From: Acidimicrobiales bacterium
GTDB lineage: Bacteria > Actinomycetota > Acidimicrobiia > Acidimicrobiales > UBA8592
DNA length: 58,073 nucleotides
NCBI GenBank assembly: GCA_030740795.1
Contig: JASLWO010000024.1
Span: forward strand, 1-58,073
Reading direction: 5' to 3'
A model generated the notes under the pieces. It saw only the letters and a program-made list of their open reading frames with translations. It ran no database searches and was not told the DNA's origin. Shown in pieces: positions 41,742 to 50,212 of the stretch. A program made the translations under genes and the position numbers. How positions within the stretch are numbered: position 1 is the first letter of the stretch; each line of letters starts with the position of its first letter.

Positions 41742-43871
41742 ATGACTGATGACTCATCACCACTAACTTTAGAGGATTTATCCGAACTGCCGGTGACTAG
41801 ATTGAAAGGAGTCGGTCCTAAAAAAGAAAAATCACTTATTTCAATAGATATTGGATCTGTTCTAGATATTCTCACCCATTATCCTAGGCGGTATATCGAC
41901 CGGACGAAAGAAGCGAAAATAGGATCTCTTGAAGTAGGGGAAGAGGGCATGGTGCTTGTTGAGATCTTAGACGTTCAGAAGCGAAGAACCCGTAACAAGA
42001 GGCAGATGGTTTCAGCAACCGTTTCAGATGGAACCGGGAATCTATCGCTGACTTTTTTTAATCAACCTTGGCGAGAGAGACAACTCACATTAGGTAGAGA
42101 GGTGATTATTTTCGGCAAACTTGAGCGATTCCGCGGGCGAAATAGCATGGTTAACCCAGTTGTTGATTTGATCGGGGATAAAACGGGAAGGTTCGTCCCT
42201 GTGTATCCCCAATCAGGTAAAGCAGGATTGACCACCTGGGAATTCGCGAATTGGGTTAATGATGCTTTGGAGAAATCTAAAGTTAGAGGATTTGCGGAGC
42301 CTTTACCACAACCAATAAGAAAGAAATACGGACTGATAAGTAGAGACGTTGCATTTAGAAAGATTCACAATCCAGATGAGATGTCCGATATGCAGAAAGC
42401 GAGAAAGCGACTTGTTTTCGATGAGCTTTTCCGAATTCAACTTCTACTCATAGCTAGAAAACTTCGACTGGAATCTTCGGTAGAAGGCATTGGTCATGAT
42501 TTCACAGGCGATTACGTTGCGAAACTATTTAGCTCATTACCCTTTGAACCGACGAATGCTCAGAAGAGAGTCATTGATGAAATCCTTAGCGACCTGCGCT
42601 CCTCAAGTCCAATGCATAGACTTTTGCAAGGAGACGTTGGGTCCGGGAAAACACTTGTAGCTGTAGCCGGTCTACTTTCAGTTGTGGAAGGAAACAAACA
42701 AGGAGCGATCATGGCTCCAACGGAGGTCTTAGCGGAACAGCATTATTTAGGTATTGCAAAAATGCTTGAAGGATTCATGGTTCAAGACACAGATACCTTG
42801 CTGGGAGAGCGGAGCCTAAAAATCGCTCTATTGACCAGTCAAACCGCAGGCAAAGAAAGCCAAGCGATACGAGAAGGACTTTCTAAGGGGTCCATAGACA
42901 TAGTTGTCGGAACCCACTCCCTGATTCAGGATTCGGTGGTTTTTTCTGACCTTGGGTTAACTGTAGTTGATGAGCAACACAGGTTCGGAGTTGATCAACG
43001 AGCGGCCCTACGAGCGAAAGGAAAAGAAACGAAGATTCCTGATGTTCTCGTCATGACAGCGACACCAATTCCGCGGACAGCTGCGATGACTATTTACGGC
43101 GATCTAGATGTATCCGTACTAGATGAGCTCCCATTAGGGAGATCTCCCATTCATACAGAGAGAGTAAGTGACACACCGGCTATTTGGGAAGCCTTGCGGC
43201 ACCAAATCTCTCTTGGTTATCAAGCGTTCATTGTCTGCCCCTTAATTGAGGAAAATGAAAAAATGCAAACCACCTCAGCTGAGGAAACTTTCTTGCGTCT
43301 CCAGAAAGAAGAATTGCATGATCTACGACTTGGTTTATTGCACGGTCGGTTACCCCCAATAGAGAAACAGCAGGTAATGGAGCGATTCCGACGGGGAGAC
43401 CTTGACATTCTTGTATCAACGACTGTCATTGAGGTGGGTGTTGATGTTCCTAACGCAACCGTCATGGTGATTCTTAGCGCTGAACGATTTGGTATCGCTC
43501 AACTGCATCAGTTGCGGGGCAGAGTAGGTCGGGGGCAGGCTGAATCGAAATGCTATTTAGTTAGTGATTCAGAAGCTGAGGAAGCAACTGAGAGGTTGCA
43601 AGCGCTTGTTGATACAACAGACGGGTTTGAGCTAGCGGAAAGAGACCTTGAAATTAGAGGCGAAGGGACAATCATGGGAGTGTCACAAAAAGGGAAGAAC
43701 GATTTTAAAATAGCGTCGTTACGAAGAGACAAAGAATGGGTTCAACATGCTCGGGATGCAGCTTTTTCTTTACTGACTCCAGAAATAAACGTTTCTGATA
43801 TTTCTCTCCTAGCTGATGAGGTCAAGCTTTTCTTCAAAGATGAAGAGGTGGAATATCTCTTCAAGTCATGA
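41742..43871 (+). CDS. recG: ATP-dependent DNA helicase RecG
   Basis: A replication-fork and branched-DNA remodelling helicase of 709 residues. The N-terminal wedge and OB domain includes KGVGPKKEKSL and LTHYPRRYIDRT. Helicase motifs: QGDVGSGKTLVA (Walker A), MAPTEVLAEQHY, VVDEQHRFGVDQR (DEQH box), MTATPIPRTAAMT, and the C-terminal VSTTVIEVGVDVPNATVMVILSAERFGIAQLHQLRGRVGRG. The RecG tail (NDFKIASLRRDKEWVQHARDAAF) is intact. It starts 95 bp after the FakA-like gene. Confidence 0.97.
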   Translation: MTDDSSPLTLEDLSELPVTRLKGVGPKKEKSLISIDIGSVLDILTHYPRRYIDRTKEAKIGSLEVGEEGMVLVEILDVQKRRTRNKRQMVSATVSDGTGNLSLTFFNQPWRERQLTLGREVIIFGKLERFRGRNSMVNPVVDLIGDKTGRFVPVYPQSGKAGLTTWEFANWVNDALEKSKVRGFAEPLPQPIRKKYGLISRDVAFRKIHNPDEMSDMQKARKRLVFDELFRIQLLLIARKLRLESSVEGIGHDFTGDYVAKLFSSLPFEPTNAQKRVIDEILSDLRSSSPMHRLLQGDVGSGKTLVAVAGLLSVVEGNKQGAIMAPTEVLAEQHYLGIAKMLEGFMVQDTDTLLGERSLKIALLTSQTAGKESQAIREGLSKGSIDIVVGTHSLIQDSVVFSDLGLTVVDEQHRFGVDQRAALRAKGKETKIPDVLVMTATPIPRTAAMTIYGDLDVSVLDELPLGRSPIHTERVSDTPAIWEALRHQISLGYQAFIVCPLIEENEKMQTTSAEETFLRLQKEELHDLRLGLLHGRLPPIEKQQVMERFRRGDLDILVSTTVIEVGVDVPNATVMVILSAERFGIAQLHQLRGRVGRGQAESKCYLVSDSEAEEATERLQALVDTTDGFELAERDLEIRGEGTIMGVSQKGKNDFKIASLRRDKEWVQHARDAAFSLLTPEINVSDISLLADEVKLFFKDEEVEYLFKS

Positions 43872-43890
43872 AAGATGAAATACTTGGGAA

Positions 43891-44475
43891 ATGCAGAAAT
43901 TAAAAAAAATCCCAACTATTCTCACTTCGGCATTCACAAGTGACCCATTTATGGAATGGCTCTTCCCCGGGAGTGAACACCAAAATAATGTCCAGAAATG
44001 GTGGGAATACATAACCCAAGCCAGTTCAAAAAATGCTAATTCTCAGTTCGGAATAGACGAAGAAAATACAACTGCGTCTATCTGGGGGAAACCTAAATTT
44101 GAGAAAAAAAAGAACGGCAATAATGAGGACCTAAATGATTTCGTAACTTTCCTTGAGCCGTTAGTAGGTGAGCGCCTTCCAACAGTCCTTCAAGCTTTAT
44201 ATGAGGTTAATTTAGAACACCCAGACGAACCCCATTGGTACCTCCAAGCCGTTGGGACTATTCCAAGCATGCAAGGGAAAGGGAAAGGGGCGACTCTGCT
44301 ACGTCCTGTCTTGGATATCTGTGATGCAACGGGACTAGGAGCGTATCTGGAATCTAGCAACCCAAGAAACGTTTCCTTTTATTACCGCTTGGGATTTGAG
44401 ATAAGTAAAGAATTAATTCTGGCTGATGGAGAAGCTTCGTTGACCTGCATGTGGAGATCTCCCCAAAGCCCTTAA
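43891..44475 (+). CDS. GNAT-family N-acetyltransferase
   Basis: A 194-residue protein with the acetyl-CoA-binding GNAT signature VGTIPSMQGKGKGATLLRPVLDICDATGLGAYLESSNPRNVSFYYRLGFEI in its C-terminal half. The N-terminal half (FTSDPFMEWLFPGSE) is of the type annotated as GNAT transferases of unknown substrate. It follows recG by 19 bp. It ends 5 bp from the convergent small zinc-ribbon ORF. Confidence 0.85.
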   Translation: MQKLKKIPTILTSAFTSDPFMEWLFPGSEHQNNVQKWWEYITQASSKNANSQFGIDEENTTASIWGKPKFEKKKNGNNEDLNDFVTFLEPLVGERLPTVLQALYEVNLEHPDEPHWYLQAVGTIPSMQGKGKGATLLRPVLDICDATGLGAYLESSNPRNVSFYYRLGFEISKELILADGEASLTCMWRSPQSP

Positions 44476-44480
44476 GAAGT

Positions 44481-44648
44481 CTAAATGCCATCCGCATCAA
44501 GAACAATATCCCACCTATCCCAGCATTCCTTACATCGATAGAAGACCACCATGCCTTCTTCCCACCCTAATTCTGGTTTCTTGCTACCCAAATAACACCG
44601 TCCACCACAATCAACGCAAATGATTTCATCGGGGAGATCCATTGCCAC
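44481..44648 (-). CDS. Small zinc-ribbon protein (55 aa), hypothetical
   Basis: A minus-strand frame from GTG at 44648 (or ATG at 44642, 53 aa) to TAG at 44481. It encodes MDLPDEIICVDCGGRCYLG, then KKPELGWEEGMVVFYRCKEC, then WDRWDIVLDADGI. The CxxC ... CxxC arrangement with a third Cys (CGGRC) is a clear four-cysteine zinc ribbon, so this is very likely a real gene although short. The partner is unknown. It fills the 203-bp gap between the GNAT and rsmD genes and is divergent from rsmD. No ribosome site is visible. Confidence 0.7.
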   Translation of the reverse strand: MAMDLPDEIICVDCGGRCYLGSKKPELGWEEGMVVFYRCKECWDRWDIVLDADGI

Positions 44649-44678
44649 TAAGCAAGTCTGACGGTAACGTAGCGCATC

Positions 44679-45209
44679 ATGCGCATCGTAGCCGGTACAG
44701 CTCGTGGACGAAAGCTTATTGTCCCTTCAAGTAACAGAATTCGACCGACAAAGGATCGAGTTAGAGAAGCGATTTTTAATTCGTTGCATAGTTATGGCTT
44801 AGTAGAAGGTCTTCGCTATCTTGACCTATTTGCAGGGACGGGCTCTCTAGGGTTAGAAGCTCTATCAAGGGGGGCGGATTCAGTAGTTTTCAATGACAAT
44901 AGTGAACTATCTGTAAATACGGTCACGCATAATCTACAATTGCTTGGCTTTGAGGATCAAGCAGAGATAAGCCTTCAAGACGCAATGACTTATTTAAGGA
45001 AACCAGAAGATTTTGATGTAGTTATTTTGGACCCTCCCTACGAATTTGAGCTCTGGGATCAATTAATATCGCAAATTAATTCAAATGTGGTCGTTATCGA
45101 AACTTCCCAAAATATTTCCCTAAACGCTCATTGGGTAACGATCAAAGAACAAAGCTACGGTCAGACGAAAGTGATAATAGCTGCTAGAGAGATCTCCCTA
45201 CCCCTTTAG
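44679..45209 (+). CDS. rsmD: 16S rRNA (guanine(966)-N(2))-methyltransferase RsmD
   Basis: Methylates G966 in the small-subunit rRNA. 176 residues with MRIVAGTARGRKLIVPSSNRIRPTKDRVREAIFNSL, the SAM motif YLDLFAGTGSLGLEALSRGA, and the catalytic motif VVILDPPYEFELW. It lies 117 bp upstream of coaD, the conserved rsmD-coaD pairing. TAACGT is 8 nt before the ATG, a looser version of the local promoter pattern. Confidence 0.95.
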   Translation: MRIVAGTARGRKLIVPSSNRIRPTKDRVREAIFNSLHSYGLVEGLRYLDLFAGTGSLGLEALSRGADSVVFNDNSELSVNTVTHNLQLLGFEDQAEISLQDAMTYLRKPEDFDVVILDPPYEFELWDQLISQINSNVVVIETSQNISLNAHWVTIKEQSYGQTKVIIAAREISLPL

Positions 45210-45326
45210 ATACGGGCGATATAGTAAATTGTTGGGTGATAGCGCTGAATTTCCTACAATGGATAGAGAGAATGGGAAAAGATTCAAAACCTCTGTTATA
45301 ACATTCGATAGGGACAGGTTAGCGAA

Positions 45327-45806
45327 ATGACAAAAGCAATGTATCCGGGATCATTTGATCCTCTGCACCTAGGGCATCTCAACGTAGTTGAAATTGCTTC
45401 AGGCATTTTTGATGAAGTCATAGTCGTAACTATGCAAAACCCTGAGAAAAAAAGTTTTCTCACTCTAGAGGAAAGAGAAGAATTGCTTAAATCAAGTTTT
45501 TCCCACTTACCAAACGTCTCAACGGCGAACTCGTCGGGTTTAGTCATAGATGCAGCATCTGCGTTAGGTGCGACAGTCGTTGTTAAAGGATTACGTTCTG
45601 CCGGTGACTTTGAGATAGAAATGCAAATGGCTCAAACAAATAAATCAGTTTCAGGTATTGAAACAATTTTTATCCCCGCTGAACCTGCTCACTCACATAT
45701 CTCAAGTAGGTTCATCCGTGAGATAACAACCATGGGTGGGGATGTGACAACAATGGTGCCTGAAGCCGTCGCTGCTTTACTCGCTAGGAGATTGGAAGAT
45801 GAGTGA
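45327..45806 (+). CDS. coaD: Phosphopantetheine adenylyltransferase
   Basis: Transfers AMP to 4'-phosphopantetheine in coenzyme A synthesis. 159 residues, standard length. The nucleotidyltransferase motif AMYPGSFDPLHLGHLNVVEIA contains the HxGH-type site, and ISSRFIREITTMGGDVTTMVPEAV is the C-terminal ISSR region. VVKGLRSAGDFEIEMQMAQTN is typical of CoaD. It overlaps the SepIVA-like gene by 8 bp. Confidence 0.97.
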   Translation: MTKAMYPGSFDPLHLGHLNVVEIASGIFDEVIVVTMQNPEKKSFLTLEEREELLKSSFSHLPNVSTANSSGLVIDAASALGATVVVKGLRSAGDFEIEMQMAQTNKSVSGIETIFIPAEPAHSHISSRFIREITTMGGDVTTMVPEAVAALLARRLEDE

Positions 45807-46392
45807 ATCTGGAGACCAAAGCGATGATCGTTCCTTTGAATCAGTGGAACCATATGAGGCACCCGAGGTGGAAAGATTGATTCAAGGACTTATCAACGTT
45901 GTTGATGCAGCACGCCCGGTTCCCCTCTCTTCGTCGTCAATGGTAAATAAGGACGAAATAATTTCTGTTCTGAATGATATATCGCTTCGTTTGCCTGATG
46001 AGATTCGAGCAGCAAGATGGCTGCTCAAACAACGAGAAGACTTTCTCGCAAGGACACAGCGAGAAGGTGATGAATTAATTGACCTTGCCCGAGCTCGAGC
46101 TGGTCAGATGGTGCAAAAATCCGAAGTTGTGAAAGCTGCTGAAATACGTGCCCGACGTATTGTTGAGGAAGCCCAAGCAGAAGCTCGTAGGCTCCAACTC
46201 GAAACTGAAGATTTTTGTGATCAACGGCTCGCAAGTTTTGAAGCAGTTCTAAAGAAAACTCAGAAAACTGTCGCTGACGGTAGATCAAAACTTCAAGGCG
46301 ATCCGCTTTCTGAGCTTAAAGAAGCTCATAGCCCGGATCAAGAAGAGGCATCAAGACGACCTGAACTTTATGATCAGGATGAACTTGACTAA
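45799..46392 (+). CDS. SepIVA/DivIVA-like coiled-coil division protein
   Basis: A 197-residue, mostly helical protein: an N-terminal segment (VERLIQGLINVVDAARPVPLSSSSMVNKDEIISVLNDI), then one long coiled coil (about 70-165) rich in Ala, Arg and Glu. It matches mycobacterial SepIVA by position (next to DUF177, rpmF and rnc genes) and by sequence, notably CDQRLASFEAVLKKTQKTVADGRSKL near the C terminus. SepIVA acts in septation and polar growth. It is shorter than the mycobacterial form. It overlaps coaD and DUF177 on both sides. Confidence 0.82.
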   Translation: MSESGDQSDDRSFESVEPYEAPEVERLIQGLINVVDAARPVPLSSSSMVNKDEIISVLNDISLRLPDEIRAARWLLKQREDFLARTQREGDELIDLARARAGQMVQKSEVVKAAEIRARRIVEEAQAEARRLQLETEDFCDQRLASFEAVLKKTQKTVADGRSKLQGDPLSELKEAHSPDQEEASRRPELYDQDELD

Positions 46393-46930
46393 AGAAATTA
46401 CGTCTACCTCAGACCTTATACTTGACGTCCCAAACCTCTTCCAAGGATCAGCGTCCCCTAAACACGTGGAATGCAAATGGGAAACAGTGGACATAGCCAC
46501 AAGTTACTCATCATCAAAAGCACTTTTAGGCACGCTCGTTGTGGAAGGATTAGTAGAAAAGATTGCGGTAAATGGAAAGTTGTCTCTTCATTGGGTTGGT
46601 CCCTGCCGAAGATGCTTAGAAGAAGCCAAAGGGGTTTCAGAGATTTCGATACAAGAGATATTTGAACATGACTCGACTGAAGGCGAGACCTTTGAATTCC
46701 CCTCCGGAGAGAAATTAGATTTGCGACCTATGCTTACGGAGCAAGCGCTCTTAAATTTACCAGTAGCTCCTCTGTGTTCGGATTCTTGTGAAGGTCCTGT
46801 AGATGCTGAATTCCAACTCCATGATCAACAAAAGGAATTAGAGGATAACAAACCTGCATCAAATAAAGACCCCAGATGGTCAGTTTTGGATGCATTGAAA
46901 TTTGATGACAATGAAAATCATGAGTCCTGA
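46370..46930 (+). CDS. DUF177/YceD-family protein
   Basis: A 186-residue protein of the family encoded beside rpmF in most bacteria and linked to 23S rRNA accumulation. Conserved cysteines are in WVGPCRRCLEEAKG and APLCSDSCEGPVD, probably a metal site, with the LDLRPMLTEQALLNLPVAPLC segment diagnostic. The usual GLCP after the second Cys pair reads EGPVD here. The start may be ATG 46370 or ATG 46379; neither has a ribosome site at good spacing, so coupling to the overlapping upstream gene is likely. Confidence 0.9.
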   Translation: MIRMNLTKEITSTSDLILDVPNLFQGSASPKHVECKWETVDIATSYSSSKALLGTLVVEGLVEKIAVNGKLSLHWVGPCRRCLEEAKGVSEISIQEIFEHDSTEGETFEFPSGEKLDLRPMLTEQALLNLPVAPLCSDSCEGPVDAEFQLHDQQKELEDNKPASNKDPRWSVLDALKFDDNENHES

Positions 46931-47014
46931 AAGGGTGCAAGAACCTCTCTCCTTAGGTAGGATCAACCCTGCGCAAGATTCAACTTGCTAATCGATTAAC
47001 TACTTGGATTTACG

Positions 47015-47194
47015 ATGGCAGTACCAAAGAAGAAAACATCAAAAGCGAAAAGCAGAAGTCGCCGAAATTCCGCGTGGAAACTTCACGCAACCAGTTTAAA
47101 CTCATGCCCGCGATGCAACGCAGCACGGCGACCACACCACGTTTGTGGAAACTGCGGGTGGTACAATGGGCGTGCCGTTATAGAGGTTGACTAA
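47015..47194 (+). CDS. rpmF: 50S ribosomal protein L32
   Basis: 59 codons from ATG 47015 to TAA 47192-47194. It begins MAVPKKKTSKAKSRSRRNSAW, the diagnostic L32 N terminus. The zinc ribbon CPRCNAARRPHHVCGNCGWYNGR retains all four cysteines, so this is the zinc-binding (C+) form. It lies between DUF177 and plsX as in most bacteria. Confidence 0.97.
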   Translation: MAVPKKKTSKAKSRSRRNSAWKLHATSLNSCPRCNAARRPHHVCGNCGWYNGRAVIEVD

Positions 47195-47207
47195 GAATAG
47201 GGAAGTA

Positions 47208-48209
47208 ATGCCTAGCAAAAATCTGCCAATAGCCGTTGATGCTATGGGGGGAGATCACGCACCTAGCGAAATCATAAAAGGTGCTCAACTTGCCCATGAC
47301 TCAGGTATCCCAGTTTTGCTAGTCGGCACTCCTGAAACTCTTGCAGAAACCAATGGTATCCCGACCATAGAAGCCAGCGAAGTTATTGAAATGGATGACG
47401 ACCCAGGGCAAAGCGTGAGAAGAAAGAAAGACTCATCTCTCGTTCGAGCAGCAGAAACCGTCCGAGATGGACAAGCATCCGCAATGATTAGCGCTGGAAA
47501 TACAGGAGCTACTATGGCATCAGCTCTGCTTAGAATGGGAAGGTTAAAGGGAGTGTCCAGACCAGCGATAGCAACACCGATCCCCGTTCTTAACGGGGAC
47601 CACCCAGTTATCCTTCTCGACTCAGGTGCTAATTCTGAATGCCAGCCTGAATGGCTACTTCAATTCGCGGAAATGGGCGCTGTTTACGCTCGTGACAGGT
47701 TTCAGATCAACAAGCCAAAAGTCGGATTGCTATCAATAGGAGAAGAGGCCGGTAAAGGAAACCCACTTGTGAAAGAGTCATTTACCCTCCTTGATTCAGA
47801 AGGCTGGCAACAACGAAGTTCGGCGCAATTCATAGGAAACGTTGAAGGACGTGATCTCATGAGTGGAGTCGCTGACGTTATTGTTACAGATGGATTTACT
47901 GGAAATGTAGCCTTGAAGACTCTTGAAGGAACAGCAAAGGCAATCGTAGCAGCCCTACTAGGAGCGTTTACTTCATCAGCCGAAGCAGAGAAAGGAGCTG
48001 AACTTTTGTCTCCTGCGCTATTGCCGTTATATGAAAAACTTGACCCAGATTCAGTTGGAGGAGCAGTCCTTCTAGGCGTGAAAGGTATAGCCATGGTGAG
48101 TCACGGGTCTTCTTCAGCAAGGGCAATTTTCAGTGCAATACAAACTGCGCACGAACTCGCCCAAGATGACCATATCGCCCACCTCCAATCCATTCTTTCA
48201 CCCAAGTAG
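47208..48209 (+). CDS. plsX: Phosphate acyltransferase PlsX
   Basis: Converts acyl-ACP and phosphate to acyl phosphate, the first acyl donor in phospholipid synthesis. 333 residues: PIAVDAMGGDHAPSEIIKGA, MISAGNTGATMASALLRMGRLKGVSRPAIATPIP, SIGEEAGKGNPLVKES, IGNVEGRDLMSGVADVIVTDGFTGNVALKTLEG, GGAVLLGVKGIAMVSHGSS. I use the ATG at 47208, which follows AGGGA at about 5-6 nt. An in-frame TTG at 47187 would overlap rpmF and add seven non-conserved residues. Confidence 0.96.
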   Translation: MPSKNLPIAVDAMGGDHAPSEIIKGAQLAHDSGIPVLLVGTPETLAETNGIPTIEASEVIEMDDDPGQSVRRKKDSSLVRAAETVRDGQASAMISAGNTGATMASALLRMGRLKGVSRPAIATPIPVLNGDHPVILLDSGANSECQPEWLLQFAEMGAVYARDRFQINKPKVGLLSIGEEAGKGNPLVKESFTLLDSEGWQQRSSAQFIGNVEGRDLMSGVADVIVTDGFTGNVALKTLEGTAKAIVAALLGAFTSSAEAEKGAELLSPALLPLYEKLDPDSVGGAVLLGVKGIAMVSHGSSSARAIFSAIQTAHELAQDDHIAHLQSILSPK

Positions 48210-48288
48210 TTCATTTCTTGAATTCCTTCCAAGCACAAACGGATAGAATCGCGTAAACTCAGATCCTGCGATAGAAAGATAGGTACCC

Positions 48289-48582
48289 ATGCCATCAGAA
48301 ACCCATATGGAACAAGAACCGCTCGGAAGAGAAGCGCTACTGCAACTCGTTAAAGACCGTTTGGCTGAAATTCTAGAGATAGAACCAAGCTCAATAAATG
48401 AGGGAAACTCTTTCGCTGATGACTTAGATGCCGATTCCCTTGCTCTTATAGAGCTTGTTGAAGCCATTGAAGAGGAACTAGCTGAACGGTCTATTGACTT
48501 CAGAATTGATGATGAAGACTTAGAAGACTTAAAGAGTGTCCGAGATGCTGTGGACTATGTTCACAGCAGATTAGGTCAATAA
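48289..48582 (+). CDS. acpP: Acyl carrier protein
   Basis: Carries the growing fatty-acyl chain on phosphopantetheine. A 97-residue acidic four-helix protein; the attachment serine lies in FADDLDADSLALIELVEAIEEE (DSL motif). About 15 residues longer than standard ACP at the N terminus (MPSETHMEQEPLGREA); an ATG at codon 7 could be an alternative start. It sits between plsX and rnc, the usual order. Confidence 0.95.
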   Translation: MPSETHMEQEPLGREALLQLVKDRLAEILEIEPSSINEGNSFADDLDADSLALIELVEAIEEELAERSIDFRIDDEDLEDLKSVRDAVDYVHSRLGQ

Positions 48583-48587
48583 TTTCC

Positions 48588-49256
48588 TTGAGCGCTGAAC
48601 GACACAAAGAGTTCGCTGAAAGAATAAATTACGAATTTGAGAATCTTGAACTCCTAGAAGTCGCCCTCACACACAAGTCGTGGTCTGCTGAAAATAAAGG
48701 ATCTCACCCAAACGAGAAGTTGGAATTTCTTGGCGATTCTGTTTTGGGGCTGATCGTCACCGAACATATTTACAAAATGTACCCTGATCTATCTGAAGGA
48801 CAGTTATCGCTTCTTAGGTCAGTAATCGTGGGACATACTTGTCTTGCTGAAGTTGCTGAGAAGCTTGAGTTGGGGTCTTATCTGAGGCTTGGAAATGCAT
48901 CAGTTTCACCAGCTTTGCTTGAAGATGCTATTGAGGCGGTAATTGGCGCTATCTATTTAGATGGAGGCTGGTCAGCGGCACAGAATTTCGTATTGGAACT
49001 TCTATCAACAAAAATTACAGAATATTCAACACGAAACAATGAAGACTATAAAAGTCGACTGAAGATAATCTTTGAGCAGAAATTTTCTACAACTCCCAGG
49101 TACAGCATTACCTCAGATGGACCTGATCATGAGAAACATTTCTATGCTTCTGTGAAAATTGAGGATGAAATTGTTGGGCAAGGTGAAGGAAGAAGCAAAA
49201 AAGAAGCTGAACAGTCAGCTGCTGGTAAAGCCTTGAAAAGGTTTTCTGATGAATGA
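48588..49256 (+). CDS. rnc: Ribonuclease III
   Basis: Double-strand-specific endoribonuclease for rRNA and mRNA processing, 222 residues. The signature NEKLEFLGDSVLGLIVTEHIY (E47, D50 of the metal site) and EDAIEAVIGAIYLDGGW with the second acidic pair are intact. A C-terminal dsRNA-binding domain (DYKSRLKIIFEQKFSTTPRYSI ... GQGEGRSKKEAEQSAAGKALKRF) follows. The start is TTG at 48588, 5 bp after acpP; no ATG or GTG is available before the conserved region. Confidence 0.95.
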   Translation: MSAERHKEFAERINYEFENLELLEVALTHKSWSAENKGSHPNEKLEFLGDSVLGLIVTEHIYKMYPDLSEGQLSLLRSVIVGHTCLAEVAEKLELGSYLRLGNASVSPALLEDAIEAVIGAIYLDGGWSAAQNFVLELLSTKITEYSTRNNEDYKSRLKIIFEQKFSTTPRYSITSDGPDHEKHFYASVKIEDEIVGQGEGRSKKEAEQSAAGKALKRFSDE

Positions 49257-49309
49257 CTTGCAAAAGAAACCGCTAAAATACGAAACTCATCTACGTCTAG
49301 AAGGAAAGA

Positions 49310-50152
49310 ATGATCGAACTCCCCGAAATTGAAACTATTCGCAGAGACTTAGAACGAGATTGTGTCGGAAAAAAAGTTAAATCTGTTGAAGTGGTGAAAA
49401 CAAAAACCGTTGGCGGTCCTAAGTCAAAAGCGTTAATCGAAAATGAGTTAGATCAAACAAAGGTTGAAAGCGTAGGACGTATTGGGAAATTGCTACAATT
49501 TGACTTCTCTAACGGGAAAAGCCTTCTTGCTAACTTAGGGAGTGGCGGGCAAATCCTCAGAGTTCCAAATAAAACAGAAAGACATGTGAAAACCCATTTC
49601 ATAATTACCTTTACTCAAAAAGGTCAAATGAGACTACTTGACCACAATGGCGAAGCATCCGTTTCCATACATGAAACTGAAGAAATACCGGAAGATCGAC
49701 CAGATTTATCTGAATTCGGGATTGACCCTATTGAGCATTCTCAACAAATTACGTGGGGCGATTTCGCCCATTATCTCCACGCGAGAAAAGCTAAACTCAA
49801 AACATTGCTCATTGATGAGTCCTTCGTTATTGGCATAGGCCCTATGTACGCAGATGAGATACTCTTTGAAGCCGGATTGAGATATGACAGAGTCTCCGAC
49901 TCATTAACAACAAATGAAGTACGGAGACTCTGGCAAGCTATCGTTCAAACACTTTACGATGCTGTTAAATATCGGGGATCAACTATTGAGGGAAGCCAGT
50001 ATGTCGATACCAACGGAGAGATAGGCGCTTATCAAGACCATCATTCGGTCTATGGGAAACATGGAGAACTAAGCCCAAGATCTCGGAAACCAATTGCAAG
50101 ATCAAAATTTGGCGGCATCTGGACTTATTACTGTGAGCAAAGCCAAGTTTAA
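49310..50152 (+). CDS. Fpg/Nei-family DNA glycosylase-like protein with altered active site
   Basis: A 280-residue Fpg-fold protein where mutM usually lies. It keeps the outline: ELPEIETIRRDLERD, VGRIGKLLQFDF with Lys60, and GIGPMYADEILFEAGLRYDR. Key residues are changed. The residue after Met is Ile, not the catalytic Pro; the conserved Asn of GNxYADE is Pro178; the HLGMSG motif reads NLGSGG. The C-terminal zinc finger keeps only one of four Cys (YGKHGELSPRSRKPIARSKFGGIWTYYCEQSQV). A strong AAGGAAAGA precedes this ATG, so the N terminus is real. Schiff-base glycosylase activity is unlikely; DNA binding is plausible. Some MIELPE-type Fpg relatives are known elsewhere. Confidence 0.88.
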   Translation: MIELPEIETIRRDLERDCVGKKVKSVEVVKTKTVGGPKSKALIENELDQTKVESVGRIGKLLQFDFSNGKSLLANLGSGGQILRVPNKTERHVKTHFIITFTQKGQMRLLDHNGEASVSIHETEEIPEDRPDLSEFGIDPIEHSQQITWGDFAHYLHARKAKLKTLLIDESFVIGIGPMYADEILFEAGLRYDRVSDSLTTNEVRRLWQAIVQTLYDAVKYRGSTIEGSQYVDTNGEIGAYQDHHSVYGKHGELSPRSRKPIARSKFGGIWTYYCEQSQV

Positions 50153-50200
50153 AAAAACAAAAAATTAAACTACAAACGTGTAATTCTTCTCCAGAGCGAC

Positions 50201-50206
50201 TAGTTT
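50201..50206 (+). promoter_or_regulatory. -10 hexamer TAGTTT, probable leaderless promoter of smc
   Basis: TAGTTT, a 6-nt spacer, then the GTG of smc at 50213. No ribosome-binding site. The upstream 60-bp gap is A-rich. Confidence 0.5.
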
Positions 50207-50212
50207 CACGCT

